Source: Chlorobaculum thiosulfatiphilum
GTDB taxonomy: Bacteria; Bacteroidota; Chlorobiia; Chlorobiales; Chlorobiaceae
Direction of reading: 5' to 3'
DNA: 64,000 nucleotides
Assembly (NCBI RefSeq): GCF_006265165.1
Contig: NZ_VDCH01000008.1
Coordinates: 18,380 to 82,379 of the forward strand
Part shown: piece by piece, positions 1 through 8,557 of the stretch
How positions within the stretch are numbered: the first letter of the stretch is position 1
How the letters are laid out: each line of letters starts with the position of its first letter
Notes under the pieces: generated by a model
The model's input: only the letters and a program-made list of their open reading frames with translations
Told to the model about the DNA's origin: nothing
Databases searched by the model: none
Translations under genes and position numbers: made by a program

Positions 1-631
1 TCCTGAGCGAGCTGACCGTGTCGCCGAAAAACTCGATGCGCACCGGCTCGAGTCCGCCATAGCAGAAGACATCGATGATCGAACCGCGCACCGAAAACTC
101 GCCTTCGTTCTCGACGAACTCCCGTTTCTCGAAGCCGTTGTTTTTGAGGAATTGCATCAGCGCGTCGTACCCGGCGGTGCTTCCGGCGGCGAGCGAAAAG
201 ACTCTGTCATTCGACGACTCCGCGCTGCAAACCTCGACGCCGAGATCCTCGAATGCCGCCAGCACCACCACCGGTTCGTTGCGCGACAGCTTGCCGAGCG
301 CAGGCGAAAGCTCGTCGGCGGTGTTGCAGAGCGCCCTGCCTTCGAGCAAGAGCGGCAGGTCGTTGTCGTACACCTCCTCCGCCTCCGGGCTGCACAACAG
401 CAGCACCGGCGCATCGAAATCCCCCGCCAGCCCGGCGGCGATGAAGGGCGCGAGCGAACCCCGGACGCCGCAGATGCTCGCCGGCCGGTGCTCTCCGCCC
501 GCCACCGGAGTGGCGAGCGCCTCGCGCAGGGCGCGATACGTAGCCGATGCGGCGAGACTGTCGAGAACGAGGTCAACCGGCTTTTTGACGATAGTGGCGA
601 ACTGGGCTGCGGAATCGGCGGGAGCTTTCAT
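1..631 (-). CDS. mfd: Transcription-repair coupling factor Mfd, N-terminal part (runs off the window)
   Basis: Mfd is an ATP-driven translocase that removes stalled RNA polymerase from damaged DNA and recruits UvrA. About 210 codons are visible, reading from the ATG at 629-631 to the window edge. The visible part is the UvrB-like N-terminal region. Its best signature is near the edge, where RGSIIDVF is followed by PVRIEFFGD, the UvrB/Mfd pattern. The helicase motifs would lie outside the window, so UvrB itself is the main alternative. Mfd fits better because of the long region before this motif and the absence of a UvrB-type Walker A near the N-terminus. No partner gene is visible. Confidence 0.85.
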   Translation of the reverse strand, partial: MKAPADSAAQFATIVKKPVDLVLDSLAASATYRALREALATPVAGGEHRPASICGVRGSLAPFIAAGLAGDFDAPVLLLCSPEAEEVYDNDLPLLLEGRALCNTADELSPALGKLSRNEPVVVLAAFEDLGVEVCSAESSNDRVFSLAAGSTAGYDALMQFLKNNGFEKREFVENEGEFSVRGSIIDVFCYGGLEPVRIEFFGDTVSSLR

Positions 632-837
632 GGAACGGCGTCAATACGGATTTTCAGGCAAACGGATAACCCTCCACGGGCAATCCGTGAAGCATACACA
701 CGAACCGCCCGGCGGCGGCATGAGTAACTGTACCTGTTCAGATTTGTACAACGCTTAATATAATAAACAGCCTTTATTCAGGAAGCAATCGCAGTGATGA
801 CGAGTAACGAGAGGCGGCAGAAATTACGCGAGAATTG

Positions 838-1083
838 TCAGCAGATGATTTCGCTCCCGTGACCGTTGCGCCCGTTACCGCGTTTCTGGACAATCGAGGC
901 ATGTTTCGGATAGCTGAGGTACTCGTCCATTTCTGCGTCAAGCACCTGTTCGATCAAAATGCTTTTTGAGCTGGTCAAAAAACCGTCCTTGTCGAACAAG
1001 GCTCACTGGCCGCCACGTTCACGCAGAAGCTGTCCGATCAACGCCTTTTGGGTATCGGATTTTTGCTCTTTCTTTTTGAGCAT
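838..1083 (-). pseudogene. IS256/mutator-type transposase, N-terminal relic
   Basis: Read on the minus strand from the ATG at 1081-1083, this frame starts MLKKKEQK and has an in-frame TGA at 1003-1005. It continues with LIEQVLDAEMDEYLSY, KHASIVQKRGNGRNGHG, then stops at 838. The stretch resembles the N-terminal region of IS256-family transposases, where a conserved acidic EMxxHLGY-like segment precedes an RNGxS segment. Only about 82 codons remain, one is a stop, and the catalytic DDE core is absent, so it cannot be active. No terminal inverted repeats were recognised. The family call rests on motif memory only. Confidence 0.6.
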
Positions 1084-1443
1084 GGTTGTTCCTCTTTTTC
1101 CATGATAGAAAACTATTGCTGCGTCAATGGTAAACAGTTCTGAATCCTCGGTCATCGCGAGGCCGAATCTTCGTCATTTTTATTTTGGCACACCACTATA
1201 ACCGGTTACACACTTTATCTTACAGACTCGTTTCGGAGCAGCATGGTCCATTTCTTGAAGAGAGATTTTTCAAAACAACGAAGGCCCGGTACTTTCCGGT
1301 TTTTCGTTATTTTGAGCTGAGTGCTGTGCAAAAAGCAATAAATTTTTCTATATGTCTGCTATTAATTTCTATAGAAATTATATTTGACACCTATGATTTG
1401 TTTTTTTTACAGGAATGAGAACATAATTTCATCTCTTCAAATC
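1084..1443. other. AT-rich intergenic region upstream of the EpsD-like gene
   Basis: About 360 bases with clearly lower GC than the flanking genes. A 77-codon reading frame at 1185-1418 has no recognisable similarity and no good ribosome-binding site, so I do not call it. The region probably carries the promoter of the gene starting at 1444, but I could not pick a convincing promoter. Confidence 0.4.
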
Positions 1444-2796
1444 ATGAAAAAAATCACCTCTCTTTTTGTCATTCTGCTGTTCGCTATCATTGCCGGATGT
1501 TCTCATCAAGCATCGAATGAGCCGGATGGCGGTGTTGCTGCGATGGTCAATGGCGTTGAAATCACCAAGCGACAGGTCGAGTATCTCTATCAGCGCTCCG
1601 CCATGCCAGGCATGAGCGAGGAACAGTCGGCCAACATGAAAAGACGCATTCTCGCCGACCTGATTCGCGTCGAACTGCTTGCCGGAAAAGGACGGGAGAT
1701 GAAGCTCGACAACACGCCGGACTACAGCATGGCGCTCTATACCGCGCAGAAAAACGTGCTGGCCGGTTTTGCCGAGAAAAAGATTGCGGGTAATCAGTCA
1801 TCGATTTCTGCCGATCAAGCAGAATCGGTCGTTCTGAATACGCCACAACTGTTTGCCGGGCGTAAACTGTTTGTTTACGACGAGGTGATCTTTCCCGGCG
1901 TCGATATGGCGCTACTGGAATCGCTCGATGAAATGGCGAGCGATGGAGCGCCACTCAGCCGCCTCCTCGATGAACTGAAGACAAAAAAAATCCCCTTCAA
2001 CAAAACACTCATAGCCCTGACTTCTGAAAAGATTCCGTCGCAAATTCTCTCCATTCTTAACCAGATCAAGCCAAACATACCCCAGATCGTCGCGCGTAAT
2101 GGCAGCAAAACATCAATGATTTTGCTGTTGCGTGATACATATCCTGCGCCTGTCGAAGGCGATCCGGCAAAAAGAGCAGCAATGTCGATGATCGCCGCAA
2201 ATCAGAGAAATTTTGCGTTATCGAAAACAATGAGCGAACTGCTCGACAATGCCAAAATCACCTATTATGACGAGTATGCACAAACAGCCGAAGGCAATAA
2301 AAAGCTCTCGCCACTTCCTCACCCTGACACTAAAAAAGCAGCAAAAAAAATCCATAATAAAATATTGCTCGCTTCCGGCTTGTCTGCGTCGTTCATCCTT
2401 GCCGTCATGATGGTAACGGCAGTCATGCGAACCTTTTACAGCATGTCATGGCTTCCGAAGCTCTGGCTTGGCGCTACGACATCTTCGGATCAGGCGCAGC
2501 ATTATGATATTCGCCACACAACCTCATTGCCACGTCGCCTCTATCTTTTTGGCGTGATATTGCTGATCGCCGCCGTATTGATACTCGAAGTCCTGTTCCT
2601 CTGGAACAAGCTGCCCATCCTGGCGATTCTCGCTTGCTTCGCTGGCGGAATTATCGCGGAAGTTATTGCAAGCCGCTTGCTGAATGTCGGCATCGTTCGT
2701 GGATGGTCAAGAAAAACCTACACGATCATTGCCTCGCTTCTCGCATTGATGACTCTTGTTGACGCTTTGGCGACCATCAAAATGAGTTCTCTCTGA
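1444..2796 (+). CDS. EpsD-like SurA_N lipoprotein with C-terminal membrane segments
   Basis: A predicted lipoprotein of 450 residues. The first 21 residues form a signal peptide ending in the lipobox IIAGC. Residues of about 30-120 (AAMVNGVEITKRQVEYLY, then LADLIRVELL) resemble the chaperone-like N-terminal domain of SurA and EpsD-type peptidyl-prolyl isomerases, which in other bacteria accompany exosortase and exopolysaccharide loci. The C-terminal third adds three or four hydrophobic segments, which is unusual for EpsD. The ATG at 1444 was chosen over one at 1384 because it starts directly at the signal peptide. PEP-CTERM proteins at 50.5-52.3 kb support an exosortase link. Function is inferred; a generic SurA-like chaperone is the alternative. 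Confidence 0.55.
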   Translation: MKKITSLFVILLFAIIAGCSHQASNEPDGGVAAMVNGVEITKRQVEYLYQRSAMPGMSEEQSANMKRRILADLIRVELLAGKGREMKLDNTPDYSMALYTAQKNVLAGFAEKKIAGNQSSISADQAESVVLNTPQLFAGRKLFVYDEVIFPGVDMALLESLDEMASDGAPLSRLLDELKTKKIPFNKTLIALTSEKIPSQILSILNQIKPNIPQIVARNGSKTSMILLLRDTYPAPVEGDPAKRAAMSMIAANQRNFALSKTMSELLDNAKITYYDEYAQTAEGNKKLSPLPHPDTKKAAKKIHNKILLASGLSASFILAVMMVTAVMRTFYSMSWLPKLWLGATTSSDQAQHYDIRHTTSLPRRLYLFGVILLIAAVLILEVLFLWNKLPILAILACFAGGIIAEVIASRLLNVGIVRGWSRKTYTIIASLLALMTLVDALATIKMSSL

Positions 2797-2906
2797 ATCG
2801 TCGGGCAGTCACCACGGCAAAGCCTCACCCCGTTTGCCAGATTCAGGGTTCAACCACGAGAAAAAAGCTGCGCTCATGGCTGAACCCTGATGGAGACAGA
2901 CGAGCC

Positions 2907-3161
2907 TCACTCCTTGCTGCTATACGTCCGAATGCTCGCGATCGAATCGATGTCGTAATAGGTGTTGACCGACAAGCCATCGGAGTCTTCGGTCACTCTC
3001 AGAAACAGGTCGCTGATGAAAAGAACGGCGTCTTCGTACACCTTCCCCTCGTTGATCTGAAGCTTGACCCCTTTCCTGATTTTTCTCGACATGGTGCCAT
3101 GCAGTGGAACTGAAGCATATTCGAGAACCTTCTCCCATGTCTGTAATGCGCTGACTGCCAT
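2907..3161 (-). CDS. Small conserved-looking protein of unknown function
   Basis: An 84-residue soluble protein that I do not recognise. It reads MAVSALQTWEKVLEYASV at the start, then a run of short alternating segments (KGVKLQINEGKVYEDAVLF, LFLRVTEDSDG) that suggests a small beta-rich fold. It has no signal peptide, membrane segment or cysteine. It is divergent from the 3343 gene across an AT-rich gap that likely holds both promoters. A shorter overlapping frame at 2920-3138 has less natural amino acid usage and is treated as a shadow. Confidence 0.5.
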   Translation of the reverse strand: MAVSALQTWEKVLEYASVPLHGTMSRKIRKGVKLQINEGKVYEDAVLFISDLFLRVTEDSDGLSVNTYYDIDSIASIRTYSSKE

Positions 3162-3280
3162 AAAAGCCTCCGTAATTTTCTACAATTATGAAATTAATGC
3201 CTTTATTTATTTAGGCATAGTAGTATATTTAGCTTATTTTTTAACAATTATCAACTTTCAGCAACGAACAAGGAGACCCG

Positions 3281-3325
3281 ATGACCCACGCCAAACCGGC
3301 AGCTCTTGCGAGGTCTTCTTTCTAA
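3281..3325 (+). CDS. Possible 14-residue micro-ORF
   Basis: An ATG at 3281 is preceded by AAGGAG at good spacing and opens a 14-codon frame (MTHAKPAALARSSF) ending in TAA, 15 bases before the ATG of the 102-residue gene. The ribosome-binding site is stronger than that of the downstream gene. It may be a leader peptide, a translationally coupled micro-ORF, or the stump of a longer gene. Composition alone cannot decide. Confidence 0.25.
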   Translation: MTHAKPAALARSSF

Positions 3326-3342
3326 ACGGAGAGTATTGAATC

Positions 3343-3651
3343 ATGGAAACAGCATTACGCCCGCTGGGAACCGTCATGACGCTGATCGAAAAACTCGGCC
3401 ATGAGGTCACTTACGCCTACGAAGACCTGGTCTTTATCAATCACAACGACTTTTTGCTGCAATTCGACGCCGCCGATCCCAATGCGCTCGACCTGTTTTT
3501 CAACACCGAGTGCGACGCCAAAGAGGCCGATGAAGTCGCCGGGCGCATGATTCCGGAAGGAATTCAACAGGGGCTGCTCATCCGCAGAAAAGGAACCTAC
3601 ACCATGACGGAAGCCGAGAACAACAACCTGCAAATCACCTTCAATCCCTGA
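3343..3651 (+). CDS. Unknown acidic protein, 102 residues
   Basis: A soluble, acidic protein that I do not recognise. It starts METALRPLGTVMTLIEKLG and has a DLVFINHNDFLLQFD segment followed by an acidic stretch (NTECDAKEADEVAGRMIPE). The end (IRRKGTYTMTEAENNNLQI) looks like a beta hairpin. No signal peptide or catalytic motif is visible. A GGAGAG-type ribosome-binding site lies about 10 bases upstream. TspO follows 68 bases later in the same direction, so the two may be cotranscribed. Confidence 0.55.
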   Translation: METALRPLGTVMTLIEKLGHEVTYAYEDLVFINHNDFLLQFDAADPNALDLFFNTECDAKEADEVAGRMIPEGIQQGLLIRRKGTYTMTEAENNNLQITFNP

Positions 3652-3719
3652 CGGCGACTTCGGTTATCGGAACCATTTGCGGCTGCGTTGCATTCTTCGG
3701 ACAAAAAGGAGAGTGAACC

Positions 3720-4115
3720 ATGCAAAGCTGGTATGACGGGCTCAACAAACCCAAACTGACACCGCCCAACAAGGTGTTCTGGCCGGTATGGTCAATGCTT
3801 TATGTGCTGATCGCTATAGCGCTGATCGTCTATTTCAGGACTCCCGTCAAACCCTATTCCACGACGGTGCTTTTGTTTTTGGCGGCGCACTTCCTGGCAG
3901 GATTTTCCTGGACTTCGATCTTTTTCGGAAAAAAGAAAATCCTGGCCGCCCTCATCGACCTGCTCTTCATGGATGTGACGCTCCTGGCCATCATCTTCTT
4001 CTTTGCCAACACCAACCCGCTGGCGGCAGCGCTGCTCGCGCCTTACGCTCTCTGGAGCCTTCTGGCGACCTGGCTGAACTTTGGCATCTGGCGGCTCAAT
4101 CCCGACAAGCGATGA
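3720..4115 (+). CDS. tspO: TspO/MBR-family membrane protein
   Basis: TspO proteins are small five-helix membrane proteins that bind tetrapyrroles and other hydrophobic ligands, which would fit an organism with heavy bacteriochlorophyll synthesis. The N-terminus WYDGLNKPKLTPPNKVFWPVW is the classic TspO opening with the Pro-rich WxxLxKPxxxPP pattern. Four to five hydrophobic stretches follow, and the WLNFGIWRLN end matches the conserved final helix (WxxxNxxIWxLN). At 131 residues it is shorter than the usual 150-170. A GGAGAG ribosome-binding site precedes the ATG. Confidence 0.85.
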   Translation: MQSWYDGLNKPKLTPPNKVFWPVWSMLYVLIAIALIVYFRTPVKPYSTTVLLFLAAHFLAGFSWTSIFFGKKKILAALIDLLFMDVTLLAIIFFFANTNPLAAALLAPYALWSLLATWLNFGIWRLNPDKR

Positions 4116-4206
4116 GACGATTGCCGCCCTATTGCCGGAAGCAGCCGAATCGCTACCTTACAAAAAAACCGGCGGCAGCAGGCTCAATTTTCTGAATTCA
4201 CAAACC

Positions 4207-4650
4207 ATGAAATATTCGGAAGCACAACAAGGAAGGGTCTTCATCATCCGGCTTGAGGATGGCGACATCTTTCACGAACAGATCGAACGATTTGCGAAGG
4301 AAAAAGGAATCGAGCGGGCCTGGCTGAACGTGGTCGGCGGAGCCGACAAGGAGAGCCGACTGGTCGTCGGCCCGGAAGAGAGCCGGGCGTTCCCGGTCAA
4401 TCCGATGGTGCACGAACTGTACGATGCGCATGAAATCGTCGGCGCGGGTACCCTGTTCCCCGACGACACCGGCGCGCCGGTCGTGCACCTGCACATGGCC
4501 TGCGGTCGCGAAGAGAACACCGTCACCGGCTGCGTACGCAACGGCGTCAAAGTCTGGCACGTCATGGAGGTCATACTGGTAGAGCTTCTCGGCTCGGAAG
4601 CCCGCAGAATGCCCGACAAGGCAACAGGCTTCAAGTTGCTCGTACCGTGA
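4207..4650 (+). CDS. PPC/DUF296 domain protein
   Basis: A single-domain protein of 147 residues with the PPC (plant and prokaryote conserved, DUF296) fold, which in plants is joined to AT-hook DNA-binding segments. The order of elements fits the family: FIIRLEDGDIFHEQIERFAKE at the start, then AWLNVVGGADKESRLV, HEIVGAGTLF and VVHLHMACGREENTVTGCVRNG. The family often keeps conserved histidines in this last segment, here HLHMACG. Cellular role in bacteria is poorly known. A longer frame starts at 4081, but the ATG at 4207 gives the standard domain start. Confidence 0.8.
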   Translation: MKYSEAQQGRVFIIRLEDGDIFHEQIERFAKEKGIERAWLNVVGGADKESRLVVGPEESRAFPVNPMVHELYDAHEIVGAGTLFPDDTGAPVVHLHMACGREENTVTGCVRNGVKVWHVMEVILVELLGSEARRMPDKATGFKLLVP

Positions 4651-4659
4651 GAGGAAAAA

Positions 4660-4745
4660 TTATGAATGCTGAATTATGAATTGAAGAAATAATTCAACTC
4701 TTCTCCTGTTCGACCTATAAGTCCTATATGACTTATACGACCTAT
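4660..4745. repeat. Dispersed AT-rich intergenic repeat with an 8-bp hairpin
   Basis: Between convergent genes there is an AT-rich block with ATTATGAATT words, then TATAAGTC (4716-4723) and its exact complement GACTTATA (4730-4737), followed by TATACGACCTAT. The same TATACGACCTAT word occurs at the hairpin at 41398-41437, and the AATTCATAATTC word recurs at 55670-55690. The hairpin could act as a bidirectional terminator. Confidence 0.55.
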
Positions 4746-4774
4746 TCAAAAGAACTTACGGATCCCCTCAACAC

Positions 4775-5878
4775 TCACGCGAACGGATTCCCCCCGCACT
4801 CCATTCCCAGCGAGGTGGCTACCGCCGCCTGCGTGACTTTGCCGTTCCAAACGTTCAGGCCGCCCGCGAGGCCGGGCATCACCACCATCGCGCTCTCCAG
4901 CCCAAGATCGGCGAGCCGCCGAACGTAGGGCAGCGTCACGCCCGTGAGCGCCTCGGTGGCGGTGGCGGGATAGGCGGCGGGCATGTTGGTCACGCAGTAA
5001 TGCACGACACCAGCGTCGATAAAGACCGGATCGAGATGCGAGGTCGGGCGCGAGGTCTCGACGCAGCCGCCCTGATCGATGGCGATATCGACGATCACCG
5101 CCCCCGGCTTCATCGACTGCACCATGCCGCGCGTGACCAGCTTCGGCGCGCTCGCGCCGGGGAGCAGCACCGCGCCAACGAGGAGGTCGGTTCCCGGCAG
5201 CAGCTCTTCGAGGTGCTGCTCGTTCGAGTAGATCGTGTGCACCTCCGCCGGAAGCAGCGCCTCCAGCTCGCGCATCCGCTCGTGGTCGGTCTCCATCACC
5301 GTCACCTCCGCGCCGAGACCCGCGGCGATCCGCGCGGCGCTCATCCCGGCAACGCCACCGCCAAGCACGAGCACCCTGCCGGGCAGCACACCGGGCACGC
5401 CGCAGAGCAACTTGCCCTCGCCACCGTTATGCTTCGAGAGGTAGTAACCGCCCATGAGCACGCTCATCTTTCCGGCGACCTCGCTCATCGGCGCGAGCAG
5501 CGGCAAGCGCCCGCCGACCTCGACCGTTTCGTAACCGATGGCCGTAACGCCCGATTCCACAAGCGCTTGCGCGAGACCCGGCACACCGGCCAGATGCAGA
5601 TAGGTGAACAGAATCATCTCTTTCCGGAAAAAAGCGTACTCCTCGGCGAGCGGCTCCTTGACCTTGACCACCAGCTCGCACCGCCACGCCTCCGCCGCCG
5701 AATCGGCGAGCACCGCCCCGGCCAGCCGGTACTTCTCGTCGCCGAACCCGCTCGACTCGCCCGCGCCACGCTCGACAACCACGCGATGCCCCGCGCCGAC
5801 AAGCTGCCGCACCCCCGCCGGAGTACAGGCCACCCTGGTCTCGCGGGTCTTGATTTCCCTCGGAATTCCTATATTCAT
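4775..5878 (-). CDS. ald: Alanine dehydrogenase
   Basis: Catalyses NAD-dependent interconversion of L-alanine with pyruvate and ammonium. The 367-residue length is typical. The N-terminus [20 protein letters not shown] is diagnostic of the alanine dehydrogenase/transhydrogenase family. [10 protein letters not shown] follows, then a Rossmann segment [19 protein letters not shown] at about residues 170-190. The [16 protein letters not shown] segment near the C-terminus is the conserved active-site loop. The ATG at 5876-5878 was preferred over a start about 170 bases upstream because it gives the standard N-terminus. It appears to be a single-gene unit. Confidence 0.93.
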   Translation of the reverse strand: MNIGIPREIKTRETRVACTPAGVRQLVGAGHRVVVERGAGESSGFGDEKYRLAGAVLADSAAEAWRCELVVKVKEPLAEEYAFFRKEMILFTYLHLAGVPGLAQALVESGVTAIGYETVEVGGRLPLLAPMSEVAGKMSVLMGGYYLSKHNGGEGKLLCGVPGVLPGRVLVLGGGVAGMSAARIAAGLGAEVTVMETDHERMRELEALLPAEVHTIYSNEQHLEELLPGTDLLVGAVLLPGASAPKLVTRGMVQSMKPGAVIVDIAIDQGGCVETSRPTSHLDPVFIDAGVVHYCVTNMPAAYPATATEALTGVTLPYVRRLADLGLESAMVVMPGLAGGLNVWNGKVTQAAVATSLGMECGGNPFA

Positions 5879-6018
5879 GGCAGAAAAATGATTAGGGTTA
5901 TCCGCCGCTTCGTGGTGCCAAAAGTCCAATGATCCCGACAAATCACGACGGAACCATACGCTCTCAAGAAGTCCACTTTTCAATGTAACGTTTCGGCAAA
6001 CTCTCCGGAACAGCCTGA

Positions 6019-6300
6019 ATGATGAATATTCCGCAAGAACCAGCATACTGGCTCCTTTCGGCGGGCTGCCTCTGCGTCGCCTCGCTGCCCGCCCTGATGC
6101 GCAAAATCACCAAGGCGCGAGCCATCGCCATCGCGGCGCTCTGGCTCGCCCTCTGCGCCGCGACCATCTGGCAGTCCGGCCTCTTGCCGGGCTTGGCGAC
6201 GACCCTCGTCTCCGGACTCTGGGGGGTGATTCTGCTTGCCGCGTCGCTCATCTTTTCGGGCATCCGGTCGATGCCGAACCAGCGCTTCGAAGAGCGCTAA
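6019..6300 (+). CDS. Small membrane protein of unknown function
   Basis: A 93-residue protein with three predicted membrane helices: residues about 10-25 (AYWLLSAGCLCVASLPAL), about 35-55, and about 60-82 (TTLVSGLWGVILLAASLIF). Short charged ends (MRKITKARA, QRFEER) are present. I do not recognise a family. It is divergent from the alanine dehydrogenase gene and convergent with the metallopeptidase gene, with only 15 bases between stops. Confidence 0.5.
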   Translation: MMNIPQEPAYWLLSAGCLCVASLPALMRKITKARAIAIAALWLALCAATIWQSGLLPGLATTLVSGLWGVILLAASLIFSGIRSMPNQRFEER

Positions 6301-6315
6301 ATCAGTCGTCCGCGA

Positions 6316-7065
6316 TCAACGATTGCTCGAAAACCACGCGGGCACGAAGCGCCACGCATGTTTCATCTCGCGATCATGAACGGCGTAATCGGGATCGTAC
6401 CGCGCGACCGCCTCCCAGTAGCGGGCGGAGTGATCCATGTGCAGCGTGTGGCACAGCTCGTGAATCATGATGTAGCGCACCAGCTCCGGCGGCAGAAAAA
6501 TCAGCTTCAGATTGAGATTGATGTTGCCCCGCGACGAGCAACTCCCCCACCGGCTCTTCTGCTTTTTGACCGAAACTCCCGAAATTTTGAACCCATTGAT
6601 CGCGGCAAGCCTCGTGAGTTGAGACCCAAGCTTCAGCTTTGCGCGATGTTTCAACCACTGTTCAAGCGCCTCGAAGCACCACGCCCGGTTATCCACTCCG
6701 CCGGAAAGATCGAGCACATTGCCATCGAGTTCCCTGATGAAAATGCCCGGACGAAGCGGGTCGTACCGGTACTCGACCCGCCACGACTCGCCGACACCGG
6801 CAAGCTCGATCGCCTCCGGCAGCGCCGTTTCGGCCTGCGCGGGTTCGGCGGCGCGATGCTTGTCGAAGTTGCCCTGCACCTTCATGATCCACTCCATCTT
6901 GCTCTCGACCAGCGCGGACACCCGCTTCGGGTCGAACCCGACCGGCAAAACCACCGTCAGCCCCTCCTCCGGCGACATTTTCAAACGGGCATGACGCGCC
7001 CGGCGACTGACCTTGACGGTGTATGCAATGCCGGATGAATTGCCTCGGAAGGATAGAGCGGACAT
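6316..7065 (-). CDS. YgjP/WLM-type zinc metallopeptidase (DUF45)
   Basis: A 249-residue predicted cytoplasmic metallopeptidase. The zinc motif HELCH lies in YIMIHELCHTLHMDHSARYW, near residue 205, with the family's downstream H-x-x-x-Y/F-W spacing. The upstream KKQKSRWGSCSSRGNINLN segment is the hallmark RWGSC of the DUF45/YgjP family. The natural substrate is unknown. The ATG at 7063-7065 gives an N-terminus (MSALSFRGNSSGIAYTVKVS) fitting the family. A frame open to 7206 adds sequence with no similarity, so I did not use it. Confidence 0.85.
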   Translation of the reverse strand: MSALSFRGNSSGIAYTVKVSRRARHARLKMSPEEGLTVVLPVGFDPKRVSALVESKMEWIMKVQGNFDKHRAAEPAQAETALPEAIELAGVGESWRVEYRYDPLRPGIFIRELDGNVLDLSGGVDNRAWCFEALEQWLKHRAKLKLGSQLTRLAAINGFKISGVSVKKQKSRWGSCSSRGNINLNLKLIFLPPELVRYIMIHELCHTLHMDHSARYWEAVARYDPDYAVHDREMKHAWRFVPAWFSSNR

Positions 7066-7247
7066 GCTGGTCGGGATGCGATGAACGTTGCCGAAATGCT
7101 CCCGAAGTATAGCCAGCGAGTGCAGATAAAAAAAGCGGATACCCCCTTCCCGGCGCTCCGCCTGCACCTGTCGGGCAGGAAAAAGACCGGGAATCCTGCA
7201 TTGCACAGGAAAAGGATGAAACGGGGATATCCGGGAAACAGGAAAAA

Positions 7248-8384
7248 TCAGGCGAGCGCCTGGCGAAGATCGGCGACGAGATCGTCCGGGTCTTCGATGC
7301 CGACCGAGAGGCGAATGACCGAATCGGTGATGCCCGCCGCCAGCCGGTGCTCGCTGGTCATCGAGGCGTGGCTCATCGTCGCCGGATGCTCGATGAGCGA
7401 CTCGACGCCGCCGAGGCTTTCGGCCAGCGCGAAAATCCGCGTGCCGCGCAGCACCCGCTCGACCTCCGCCTGCCCGCCCGCCAGCTCGAACGACACCATG
7501 CCGCCAAAACCTCGCTGCTGGCGCTTTGCCAACTCATGCTGCGGATGGCTTTCGAGGCCGGGATAAAACACGCGCGTCACCTTCGGATGGCCATCGAGAA
7601 ACTCCGCGACGATCCGCGCATTGCGCTCGTGCTCCTTCATGCGCGGCACGAGCGTCTTGATGCCACGCAGCACCAGCCAGCAATCGAACGGCTGGGCGCA
7701 GGTGCCGAGCGAGTTGACGAGGAACTTCAGCTTCTCGTCGAGGTCGGGCCTGTTGGAAAGAATCGCGCCACCGACCACATCGGAGTGACCGTTGAGATAC
7801 TTCGTGGTCGAGTGAACGACGATGTCCGCCCCAAGCCTGAACGGCTGCTGGAGATAGGGCGAGAGAAACGTGTTATCGACGATGGACAACAGGCCGCGCT
7901 CCCTGGCGATAGCCGTCACCGCCGCGATGTCGATGAGATTCAGGAGCGGATTGGAGGGCGTTTCGATCCAGACCGCTTTCGTTTTGTCGTTGATATGCGC
8001 CCGGATCGCTTCGGGATCGCGCAGGCTGATGAAGCGGATGCGGACGTCGAAATGCTCCTCTATGGTGCGCAGCAGCCGCGCCGTGCCGCCGTAGCAGTCG
8101 TCAGTGCAGATGATCTCGTCGCCGTTACTGAAAAGATGCATCACGGAGGCGATTGCCGCCATGCCGGTGGTCACGGCCACGGCGAACGAGCACCCTTCGA
8201 GCGCCGCGAGGCTGTCTTCGAGCGCCTTGCGAGTCGGGTTGCCGCTGCGCGTGTAATCGAAGCCGCGAGTCTTGCCAATATCCTCGAAAACAAAGGTCGA
8301 ACTCTGGTAGATCGGCGTCATGATCGCGCCGTAAGCCTTGTCCGGAGCCACTCCGGCGTGGATGGTGTCGGTCTGAAAACTCAT
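7248..8384 (-). CDS. Cystathionine gamma-synthase/lyase family enzyme 1
   Basis: A PLP-dependent trans-sulfuration enzyme of 378 residues. Depending on specificity it makes cystathionine from activated homoserine plus cysteine, or splits cystathionine. The PLP lysine is K195 in HSTTKYLNGHSDVVGG, the N-terminal block TPIYQSSTF and YSRSGNPT-type loop (here DYTRSGNPT) are present, and ETPSNPLL follows near residue 141. A paralogue sits at 11391 next to cysK, so this copy may be the synthase (MetB), but the sequence does not settle it. A TTAAC-gatt-GTTAA palindrome lies at 8470-8483, upstream. Confidence 0.88.
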   Translation of the reverse strand: MSFQTDTIHAGVAPDKAYGAIMTPIYQSSTFVFEDIGKTRGFDYTRSGNPTRKALEDSLAALEGCSFAVAVTTGMAAIASVMHLFSNGDEIICTDDCYGGTARLLRTIEEHFDVRIRFISLRDPEAIRAHINDKTKAVWIETPSNPLLNLIDIAAVTAIARERGLLSIVDNTFLSPYLQQPFRLGADIVVHSTTKYLNGHSDVVGGAILSNRPDLDEKLKFLVNSLGTCAQPFDCWLVLRGIKTLVPRMKEHERNARIVAEFLDGHPKVTRVFYPGLESHPQHELAKRQQRGFGGMVSFELAGGQAEVERVLRGTRIFALAESLGGVESLIEHPATMSHASMTSEHRLAAGITDSVIRLSVGIEDPDDLVADLRQALA

Positions 8385-8469
8385 AAAAGGGGATTTTTTC
8401 TGATGATTGTCGATTGGCTTCTCGCCGCCGCGCAACTCTGGTGACAACGGCGGACATTTGGAAATCTAA

Positions 8470-8483
8470 TTAACGATTGTTAA
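8470..8483. promoter_or_regulatory. Candidate operator palindrome upstream of trans-sulfuration enzyme 1
   Basis: TTAACGATTGTTAA is an inverted repeat (TTAAC/GTTAA with a 4-base spacer) lying 86 bases upstream of the enzyme start at 8384. The same word, with one base different, lies at 11256-11269 upstream of the paralogue at 11391. Presence at two functionally related promoters in one window suggests a shared regulator. It could also act on the divergent DUF4395 gene. Confidence 0.45.
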
Positions 8484-8557
8484 TTTCAAAACAGAAAACA
8501 CGGCATTTGACACTCATCGTTCAGACGCTGCTCCATGAACACAATCCCCCGATACGC

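Noticed and set aside
1185..1418. 77-codon frame upstream of the EpsD-like gene
   Set aside because: No ribosome-binding site, strongly AT-driven composition and no similarity recognised.
5000..5932. Antisense frame of 310 codons opposite alanine dehydrogenase
   Set aside because: The opposite strand encodes a clear full-length enzyme; this frame is rich in Arg and His without any motif.
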